Shown piece after piece: positions 32,328 to 38,130 of a stretch of DNA of 38,130 nt. A program made the position numbers and the translations under genes. Location of the stretch: assembly GCF_003601975.1 (NCBI RefSeq), contig NZ_QZWZ01000055.1, positions 1-38,130 of the forward strand, in the 5' to 3' direction. The notes beneath the pieces were generated by a model. That model saw nothing but the letters and a program-made list of their open reading frames with translations, was not told where the DNA came from and ran no database searches. This stretch comes from Mesorhizobium waimense (GTDB taxonomy: Bacteria > Pseudomonadota > Alphaproteobacteria > Rhizobiales > Rhizobiaceae). How positions within the stretch are numbered: position 1 is the first letter of the stretch; each line of letters starts with the position of its first letter.

Positions 32328-33311
32328 TCAACCGCGGTGCCCGTGCCGATGATGAAGGTCGGGATAGTGGGCGTGGCTGTGGCGCAAGGGCGCGTGGCGG
32401 TGCCAGTGCGAATGCGGCTCGGTCACCGGCCCCTCGTGATGGTGGTCATGATGCTCATCATGGGTGTGGAGGTGGTCATGTTCGATCGGGTCATGGGCAT
32501 GTTCGTGCTCATGCCTCTCGCGAAGATGTAGCCAGAGTCCGATGCCCATCAACGCAGCCGCCACGGCGAGCTGGCCGGTGATCGGCTCGCGGAACAGAGC
32601 CAAAGCAAGAACCGCACCTATGAACGGGGCGAGCGAGAAATACGCGCCCGTTCGAGCGGTCCCTAGATGGCGCAGGGCCAGCATGAACATCACCAGGCTG
32701 ACCCCAACCCCAAGAAAGCCGGCGATGACCCCTGCGGCAAAGAGGGTTGCCGATGGCAGCGAGGCGCCGACGGCCAGGGCCAGCACCAGGTTGGTCGTTC
32801 CAGCGACCAATCCTTTGATCATGGCGATTTGGACTGGATCGCTCGCCGACAGTTTCCGCGTCAGATTGTTGTCGATGCCCCAGTTCACGCATGCGGCCAC
32901 GACCAGCAGGCTGCCGGCGTCTAGACGAAAGCCGTCACCGGTCCATGAAAGCAGGACCGCTCCCGCGAGGATGGCAACCGCACCAAACAGCAAGCGAAGG
33001 TCGACATTTTCGCGGAAGATGACCCAGGCGATGACCATCGTCGCCAGACCCTCGACATTCAGCAGCAGCGAGCCCGCGGACGCACTCGTCATGGAGAGGC
33101 CGAGCATCAACAGCAGCGGCCCCAGCACGCCGCCGAATATGACAACGGCCGCCAACCAGGGTAGGTCCGCTCTACGCAGCGACGCCTCAGGACTGGGAAG
33201 GCCGATGAGCCGCCGCCCTCCATGTAAGATCGTCAAGCCACAGCCGGCGCCCAAGGATAGAATGCCGGCGAGCAGCCAGGGATCGATGGAACCGATCAAG
33301 AGCTTGGACAA
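32328..33311 (-). CDS. DMT/EamA-family transporter with His-rich tail
   Basis: Two EamA repeats with about ten membrane helices (PLLLMLGLSMTSASAGSLLL, VEGLATMVIAWVIFREN, then TARTGAYFSLAPFIGAVLAL and LFREPITGQLAVAAALMG). It ends in a long cytoplasmic His-rich tail (HEHEHAHDPIEHDHLHTHDE and onward), implying binding of Zn, Ni, Co or Cd. The start is unclear: TTG 33311 is the first standard start, but recognisable N-terminal sequence (GVPLALGSALLFGAAAPLSK) continues upstream in frame to about 33404, just after a TGA, without ATG, GTG or TTG. An unusual start or a lost start codon is possible. It is probably co-transcribed with the P-type ATPase 5' of it. Confidence 0.8.
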   Translation of the reverse strand: MSKLLIGSIDPWLLAGILSLGAGCGLTILHGGRRLIGLPSPEASLRRADLPWLAAVVIFGGVLGPLLLMLGLSMTSASAGSLLLNVEGLATMVIAWVIFRENVDLRLLFGAVAILAGAVLLSWTGDGFRLDAGSLLVVAACVNWGIDNNLTRKLSASDPVQIAMIKGLVAGTTNLVLALAVGASLPSATLFAAGVIAGFLGVGVSLVMFMLALRHLGTARTGAYFSLAPFIGAVLALALFREPITGQLAVAAALMGIGLWLHLRERHEHEHAHDPIEHDHLHTHDEHHDHHHEGPVTEPHSHWHRHAPLRHSHAHYPDLHHRHGHRG

Positions 33312-33410
33312 CGGAGCTGCGGCACCAAACAGCAGGGCAGACCCGAGCGCCAGCGGAACGCCCCGGCCAGAGATGGGAATGTCGGCGTCGCTCGCCTTCT
33401 GACGTCAAGT

Positions 33411-35561
33411 CTATTGCTTCCCCTTCCACGCTAAGAGCCGCATGGCGTTGGCCGTTACCAATACCGTCGCACCGGTGTCTGCCAGGATGGCTGGCCAAAG
33501 GCCTGTGATTCCAACGATGGTCGTCACCAGGAAAACAGCCTTGAGACCCAGGGCGATGGTGATGTTCTGCGCAATGTTGCCCATGGTCGTCCGAGACAGG
33601 TCGATCATATTGGGGATGTCGGCAACGCGGCCGTGAAGGATCGCGGCGTCAGCCGTCTCGAGCGCTACGTCGGTGCCGCCACCCATGGCAATGCCTATGT
33701 CGGCAGCAGCAAGGGCGGGCGCGTCGTTGATGCCATCACCAACCTTGGCCACGACCTTGCCCGCGGACTGCAACTCGCGAACGATCCGCTGCTTGTCCTC
33801 AGGGAGGAGCTCGGCTCGAACCTCGATGCCGAGTGCACCGCCGATGGCTGCGGCCGTCCGCTTATTGTCGCCCGTGAGCATGACGGTCTCGATGCCTTGG
33901 TCGCGCAGGGACTTGAGCGCCGTCACCGCATCCGGCCGGGCTTCATCGCGAATGGCGAAGACGCCAATTACCTTGTCATTGGCGAGCAGAACCGAGACCG
34001 TCTTACCGTCATCGTTGTAGGCTGCGATCTGGCTCTTCTGTGCCTCGGTCAGCAGCACCTTCTCTTCGACCGCGTGCGGCGATCCCAGGAACACATCCTC
34101 TCCGCCCACCTTGCCGGCGACGCCCTTGCCGCCAATCGCACGGGCGCCGAACGTCGGCGGTATTGGGGCTTTGTCGGCATTGGCCCGCGCAAGAATAGCG
34201 AGGGCGAGTGGATGGGACGAACCGGACTCTAGCGCCGCTGCCAGGGCGAGCACCTGCCGCTGTTCCCGGCCGATCGCGACGATGTCGGTGACGACCGGCT
34301 TGCCTTCGGTGAGCGTGCCGGTTTTGTCCAGGGCGATAGCAGTGATCTTCCGCAGGCCTTCGAGGACTGCGCCGCCCTTCAGAAGCAAGCCACGCCTTGC
34401 GCCGGCTGACAGCCCGGCCGCGATTGCCGCCGGCGTCGAGACGACTAGAGCACAGGGGCAGCCTATCAGCAGCACGGCCAGTCCCTTATAGACCCACTCG
34501 CTCCACGACTGCCCAAACAGGAGTGGCGGCACGACGGCAACCAGAGCACCAACGACGAGAACCCCGGGCGTGTAGATCTTCGAGAACCGGTCGATAAACC
34601 TCTCCGTCGGTGCCTTACTCGCCTGCGCTTCCTCGACGAGCTTGACCACCCGAGCGATGGTGTTGTCGGCGGCGGCCGCGGTGACTCGGATGCGGAGAAC
34701 CGCGTCAGCGTTGATGGTGCCGGCAAAGACCGTGTCGCCCACGCTCTTCCGTTTCGGTAGGCTCTCTCCAGTGACCGGAGCCTCGTCGATCGAACTGCTG
34801 CCTTCGAGGATCTCACCGTCGGCGGGGATGCGATCGCCAGGGCGAACCATGATCATCGACCCGACGCGAAGGCTGTCAGCCGCCACTGCCCGAGTCTGGC
34901 CGTCCTCTTCGAGGAACGCGGTCTTTGGCACCAACTGCGTCAAGCCCCGAATGCTCGCGCGAGCACGGCCGGCGGCGACGCCTTCAAGCAGTTCCCCAAC
35001 GAGGAACAGGAGAACGACAGTAGCTGCTTCCTCGGTGGCGCCAATGATCACGGCTCCTACCGCGGCGATCGTCATCAGCGTCTCAATCGAGAAGGGAGTG
35101 CCCGATACCGCACCGGCAACGGCCCTGCGGCCGATCGGAACAAGTCCGACAAGCAACGCGGCGAGGAATGCCCAATGGCCCACGGCAGGCAGCAACAGGC
35201 CGACGAGATAGGCGATTACCAGCGCCGCCGCACAACTCAGGGTCAGTAGCGCCTTTTTCGTTTTCCACCACGGCCCTTCATCGAGTTCAGGATGCCCGGG
35301 CTGCGCTTCGCCGGCATCGAGCGCGCCCGCCGCCTGCGCAGGCGCATCATGCGACGTCACCGTGTAGCCGAGCGACTTCACCGCCTTCTGGATCGCAATG
35401 AACGGCACGTTCTCGTGGACGACGTTCATGGTGCCGGCCGTGTAGGAGGCTCCGACTTCGGTAACGCCCGGAATACGTCCAACGGCGTTCTCGATCTTGG
35501 TCGCGCAGGCCGCGCAATCCATGCCGCCCACCCGGTATCTCGCCTTCACTGCTTCGGCCAT
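33411..35561 (-). CDS. Heavy-metal P1B-type ATPase (Zn/Cd/Pb exporter)
   Basis: A protein of 716 residues. An N-terminal HMA domain has GMDCAAC (C16, C19). Then come the P-type core motifs: TGES in DEAPVTGESLPKR, the transmembrane C368-P369-C370, the phosphorylated Asp D412 in DKTGTLTEGK, HP in SGSSHPLALA, and GDGINDAPAL. The CPC motif with a single HMA, and the divergent MerR regulator, fit a ZntA/CadA-like exporter of Zn2+, Cd2+ or Pb2+, driven by ATP across the inner membrane. The exact metal cannot be read from sequence. Its promoter has a textbook 19-bp-spaced MerR-type structure. The His-rich transporter follows. Confidence 0.93.
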   Translation of the reverse strand: MAEAVKARYRVGGMDCAACATKIENAVGRIPGVTEVGASYTAGTMNVVHENVPFIAIQKAVKSLGYTVTSHDAPAQAAGALDAGEAQPGHPELDEGPWWKTKKALLTLSCAAALVIAYLVGLLLPAVGHWAFLAALLVGLVPIGRRAVAGAVSGTPFSIETLMTIAAVGAVIIGATEEAATVVLLFLVGELLEGVAAGRARASIRGLTQLVPKTAFLEEDGQTRAVAADSLRVGSMIMVRPGDRIPADGEILEGSSSIDEAPVTGESLPKRKSVGDTVFAGTINADAVLRIRVTAAAADNTIARVVKLVEEAQASKAPTERFIDRFSKIYTPGVLVVGALVAVVPPLLFGQSWSEWVYKGLAVLLIGCPCALVVSTPAAIAAGLSAGARRGLLLKGGAVLEGLRKITAIALDKTGTLTEGKPVVTDIVAIGREQRQVLALAAALESGSSHPLALAILARANADKAPIPPTFGARAIGGKGVAGKVGGEDVFLGSPHAVEEKVLLTEAQKSQIAAYNDDGKTVSVLLANDKVIGVFAIRDEARPDAVTALKSLRDQGIETVMLTGDNKRTAAAIGGALGIEVRAELLPEDKQRIVRELQSAGKVVAKVGDGINDAPALAAADIGIAMGGGTDVALETADAAILHGRVADIPNMIDLSRTTMGNIAQNITIALGLKAVFLVTTIVGITGLWPAILADTGATVLVTANAMRLLAWKGKQ

Positions 35562-35589
35562 CCTCGGTCCTTCTCACTCATTGGCGTTG

Positions 35590-35620
35590 ATGATAGGACC
35601 TCTAGCCACTAGAGGATCAA
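35590..35620 (-). promoter_or_regulatory. P-type ATPase promoter with MerR-family operator
   Basis: On the minus strand, TTGATC (-35, 35615-35620) and TATCAT (-10, 35590-35595) are separated by exactly 19 bases that hold the perfect dyad CCTCTAG-CCA-CTAGAGG (35599-35615, plus strand). The overlong spacer with a central dyad is diagnostic of MerR-family activation. The regulator gene at 35631 starts just beyond it in the opposite direction. Confidence 0.85.
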
Positions 35621-35630
35621 GAGGCTTCTG

Positions 35631-36047
35631 ATGAATCTTCCAATCGGCGAACTTTCCAGACGCACAGCCGTCAAAGTGCCGACGATCCGCTTCTATGAAC
35701 AGATCGGCCTGCTACCGAAGCCGCCGCGAACAGAAGGCAACCAGCGGCGCTACGGCAAGGCCGAGGTCGATCGCCTCAACTTCATCCGTCACGCGCGCGA
35801 ACTCGGTTTCGAGGTCGATGACATCCGCGACTTGCTAGCGATGAGCGCCGAACCTCAGGCTTCCTGTCATACCGCCGATAGCATCGCCCGCAACCATCTG
35901 GTGGAGATCGAACGTCGTATCGCCAGCCTCACGGCCCTCAAGGGCGAGCTGACACGAATGATCGACGAGTGCGGTCACGGCCACATCTGCGACTGCCGGA
36001 TCATCGAGGCTCTGGCCGACCACAGCCAGTGCTATGGGGATCATTGA
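35631..36047 (+). CDS. MerR-family Zn/Cd/Pb-type regulator
   Basis: A protein of 138 residues with an AGAGG site before ATG 35631. The N-terminal winged helix (IGELSRRTAVKVPTIRFYEQ) and dimerisation helix are clear. Metal-ligand residues: a Cys in QASCHTADS and a C-terminal cluster (ECGHGHICDCRIIEAL, then HSQCYGDH) that is more Cys/His-rich than in Hg-specific MerR and similar to CadR/PbrR/ZntR-like sensors. It should activate the divergent P-type ATPase gene through the 19-bp-spaced promoter when Zn, Cd or Pb binds. It is distinct from merR at 27568. Confidence 0.88.
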   Translation: MNLPIGELSRRTAVKVPTIRFYEQIGLLPKPPRTEGNQRRYGKAEVDRLNFIRHARELGFEVDDIRDLLAMSAEPQASCHTADSIARNHLVEIERRIASLTALKGELTRMIDECGHGHICDCRIIEALADHSQCYGDH

Positions 36048-36281
36048 CCGCTTGATTTCGATCGCCGGGGAAACAAGACCTATCATCCTTCTTTTATGAT
36101 GGAATGAGACCGGCGCCGGACTCGTTGCATCGCCGTACAGGCGGGATCGACTGGTGGGAGCTAAGTTATTGTCATAACTATATATTTGCGCTGGCGCGTC
36201 TTGCAGCCTGGTCATTTTCGTTGACATTTTATACCCGGATGTGGTGCTGTGTCCTTGGTCCTAGGACAGAGGACAGGCCGC
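36048..36281. other. 234-base spacer before the NTase cassette
   Basis: It is AT-richer than its surroundings and carries no open frame with support. The upstream region of the cassette gene includes CTATATATTTGC and a TTGACATTTTATACC stretch (near 36220-36235) that resembles a sigma70 promoter. Confidence 0.35.
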
Positions 36282-36860
36282 ATGAATGGAATGAAAAGTC
36301 AGGATATCGTCGTGCTTCTGAAGCTCGCAAGCTTGCAGGAGCAAGAGGGGCATGTTGGCTCCGGGGAGCCTCATTGGGGCTCTACGGGCGAGGCTCCGTA
36401 CTCCGTTCGCGGCCTGGAAGCGCTACTCGGGATCAGCAAGACGGAGATCAACGCTTCTATCAAGCGCAGTCTTGTATCAGGTCTGGCTATCAAAGATCGA
36501 GCGACGGGCCGGGCCAATCCCAACCGCCGCAATCTTCATAACTTTATCGTTCACGGGCTGAAATTTGTGTTTCCGGCAAAGGCGGGCGGCATCACGCGCG
36601 GCATGCCGACGGCCTTTGCCGCGCCCATGCTAAAAGGGCTGCTGATCAGCGGCGGTGAGTACATACACATCTGGCCATATGCAGAAGGTAAGGACATGGG
36701 GCAATCGGTCGAACCCTTGTTCAAGAGTGTTCCTGAAGCCGTCCAGAAAGACGAGCGGCTATACGAGTATCTTGCTCTCGTCGACGCAATCCGGCTCGGA
36801 AACCAGCGCGAGGCGGGTCTGGCGGGGCAGCGTCTTTCTGAAGGGCTTCTGAAGAAATGA
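36282..36860 (+). CDS. Probable DNA-binding partner of the nucleotidyltransferase
   Basis: A protein of 192 residues from ATG 36282; a GTG at 36249 and an ATG at 36291 are alternatives. The N-terminal part has KSQDIVVLLKLASLQEQE and then YSVRGLEALLGISKTEINAS, resembling a winged helix-turn-helix. After it comes NPNRRNLHNFIVHGLKFVFP and MPTAFAAPMLKG, a conserved block of a hypothetical family I have seen paired with AbiEii-like nucleotidyltransferases. The last codons overlap the next gene (ATGA). In AbiE type systems the first gene is a DNA-binding antitoxin that represses the operon; that role here is inference. Confidence 0.65.
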   Translation: MNGMKSQDIVVLLKLASLQEQEGHVGSGEPHWGSTGEAPYSVRGLEALLGISKTEINASIKRSLVSGLAIKDRATGRANPNRRNLHNFIVHGLKFVFPAKAGGITRGMPTAFAAPMLKGLLISGGEYIHIWPYAEGKDMGQSVEPLFKSVPEAVQKDERLYEYLALVDAIRLGNQREAGLAGQRLSEGLLKK

Positions 36861-37559
36861 CCACCGTCAGAGGCCAGCTGCTCCATATGCTGCAGACGGT
36901 AGCTGAGGCGCTGGGAGGCGACTTTCGGGAGCGGCTGGTATTCGTCGGCGGATGCACGACCGCTTTGTTTATTACCGACGAAGTGACCCTTGAAGATGTC
37001 AGGGCGACGGACGATGTCGACCTCATTGTCGACCTGGCAGGATATGCTGACTGGGCGCAGCTGCAAGAAGAGCTGAGGCAAAAGAGGATTTGGCGAGTCG
37101 CAGGAGGACAATGTCATCTGCCGGATGCGGCTTGGCGAACTCAAAGTCGATTTTATGCCCGACGATCCCGGCATCCTCGGTTTCAGTAACCGCTGGTATG
37201 CAAGAGGGATAGAGACGTCTGTCGATCATGCCCTCACGGACGAGCTGACCATCAAGCGACTGGCGCCAGAATTGTTTGTTGCGACAAAGCTTGAGGCCTA
37301 TCTTGGCCGCGGCCAGGGCGATCTCTTCACAAGCCGCGATATGGAGGACATTCTCCTCATCATTGATGGCAGGCCGGAAATCGTCGACGAAATCCTCGGC
37401 GCCGACGCAGAGGTCCGTGAATTCATCGCCGAGCAGTTCACGGCCCTGCTGGAAGATGCCGATTTTGAATATTTTCTTGAAGGCAATGTTCGCGGACCGG
37501 CGGGCCGCTCGGATATTGTTATGGACCGCTTTGTCACCATAAGCCGTGGTGGTGACTGA
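36857..37559 (+). pseudogene. AbiEii-like nucleotidyltransferase, frameshifted
   Basis: The first frame has VFVGGCTTALFI (GG at 31-32) and ATDDVDLIVD (D53-x-D55), the MNT-type active site. At an AAAA run (37080-37083) the frame changes. The following frame continues RGFGE, then MRLGELKVDFMPDDPGILGF with the third acidic residue, and KRLAPELFVATKLEAYLGRG, ending at 37559. Three As instead of four would restore one reading frame of about 233 residues. AbiEii enzymes transfer a nucleotide to a target (often tRNA) to stop growth. The frameshift may be real inactivation, slippage or a sequencing error. It overlaps the upstream gene by 4 bases. Confidence 0.75.
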
Positions 37560-37560
37560 C

Positions 37561-38007
37561 ATGGTGGTGTCCGTCAGATGGATCAGCCAAACCGGCACGA
37601 AGACCAAAGACAACCGCGACTGTGCCGGAGTCGGCATTCGCAAGGGCGGGGCGCTTGGTGTCGTTCTGGATGGCTCGACCAGCGGACCTGATAGCGGGGA
37701 CCTTGCACGTAAGATTAGCCGGGCTCTGGTCGATTGGTATCTCAGCGCAGAGGGCGAGATAACGAGCGAGGTACTCACCGCGCGCATTCGGGAAATACAC
37801 CGCGCCCTGTCCAAAGAGCATCGCCGCGATTCAGCCAGCTATATGATCGCGCATTTTCGAAGCCGGCGCGAGGTCGTGGTGCTGCACGCTGGCGACTGCC
37901 TACTGGGACTAAATGACGACAAGGCCGGAATAGATTGGGTGAGCCAGCCGCATACGCTTGCTAATGTCGCCGGCAATGTATCGATACCAGACATTGTAGA
38001 TGTGTAA
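37561..38007 (+). CDS. PP2C-like protein phosphatase, short
   Basis: A protein of 148 residues from ATG 37561, one base after the preceding stop. The N-terminus (ISQTGTKTKDNRDCAGVGIR) and VVLDGSTSG (D37-G38) fit the first metal site of PPM/PP2C phosphatases, and YMIAHFRSRREVVVLHAGDC carries the typical GD strand. The family is usually ~230-250 residues and has another DG motif near the C-terminus, which is absent here: a TAA ends the frame after SIPDIVDV. Either it is truncated or a downstream base change ended it. Sequence after 38007 shows no clear continuation. It follows the nucleotidyltransferase and may modify or balance it. Confidence 0.65.
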   Translation: MVVSVRWISQTGTKTKDNRDCAGVGIRKGGALGVVLDGSTSGPDSGDLARKISRALVDWYLSAEGEITSEVLTARIREIHRALSKEHRRDSASYMIAHFRSRREVVVLHAGDCLLGLNDDKAGIDWVSQPHTLANVAGNVSIPDIVDV

Positions 38008-38130
38008 CCGCTGTTCCGGACCCACATTGTCTTGCCTACAGGGCTTTGATCGAGCTCCTCCATGGGCGAGCGAGTGGATTGAAAGGCTTGCCACCCATAT
38101 TAGGTAACCTTGTAGAGACGTAAATGGCAG
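38008..38130. other. Window end
   Basis: No gene can be supported here. A frame offset from the phosphatase (38000-38108) reads a short tail (APPWASEWIERLATHIR) that could be the original C-terminus after a frameshift, but it is too short to judge. Confidence 0.3.

Noticed and set aside
32464..33402. 312-residue plus-strand open frame, Ser/Ala/Thr/Pro-rich
   Set aside because: It is antisense to the DMT transporter; low complexity arises from opposite-strand membrane codons.
1..38130. CRISPR array, rRNA, replication origin
   Set aside because: No regularly spaced direct repeats, no rRNA stretches and no iteron or partition gene pattern were seen.

Overview
The window looks like the accessory genome of an alphaproteobacterium, probably Hyphomicrobiales (Bradyrhizobium/Mesorhizobium-like). 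This rests on high-GC coding style, an IS66 element of rhizobial type, a cyclase-TPR protein and a CadC-like TPR regulator of the kind common in that order, and a merB-merA fusion known from that group. No rRNA, complete tRNA or CRISPR array is visible. Taxonomy is inference from gene content.

Region 1 (1 to about 17260) reads as the right part of a genomic island. It starts with an IS66-type transposase whose insertion beheaded a gene (remnant 265-510). Then come a CoiA-like nuclease (515-2449), an XRE regulator with its own palindrome, a three-gene operon of an unrecognised barrel-like protein plus Xre antitoxin plus RES toxin (3421-5702), a broken integrase, several small unknown or HEPN-like genes, a 1460-residue P-loop ATPase with HEAT-like middle and C-terminal PD-(D/E)XK nuclease (9080-13462), a membrane-anchored unknown, a second CoiA-like protein (14690-15388) and an intact tyrosine integrase (15655-17022, minus). 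Just beyond the integrase lies the 3' half of a tRNA-Arg(ACG) (17215-17259), with no 5' half. This is the expected island end; the intact tRNA should lie left of the window.

Region 2 (17260-24310) has a Tat-exported ABC substrate-binding protein, a CadC-like winged-helix/TPR regulator, a secreted NTF2-like protein and an adenylate-cyclase/TPR protein. They are separated by long non-coding stretches carrying three copies of a roughly 45-65 bp dispersed repeat. The region ends at a second, decayed att-like copy (24177-24304), so two elements may have integrated in tandem at the same tRNA.

Region 3 (24479-36047) is metal resistance. The mer block has merR divergent from merT (frameshifted), merP and a merB-merA fusion. 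A copper-type operon follows on the minus strand: Met/Cys-rich exported protein, multicopper oxidase, DUF411 protein, SCO protein, cytochrome c. After a scar joining two gene fragments (one a chrA 3' end) come a His-rich DMT transporter, a Zn/Cd/Pb P-type ATPase and a divergent MerR regulator. Both MerR-controlled intergenic regions show a dyad between -35 and -10 boxes 19 bp apart.

Region 4 (36282-38130) holds an overlapping gene set: an unrecognised probable DNA-binding protein, an AbiEii-like nucleotidyltransferase with one frameshift, and a short PP2C-like phosphatase. It resembles a toxin-antitoxin or phage-defence cassette and runs to the window edge.

The candidates for new biology are the ATPase-nuclease (9080-13462), the barrel/Xre/RES operon (3421-5702) and the NTase/PP2C cassette (36282-38007).
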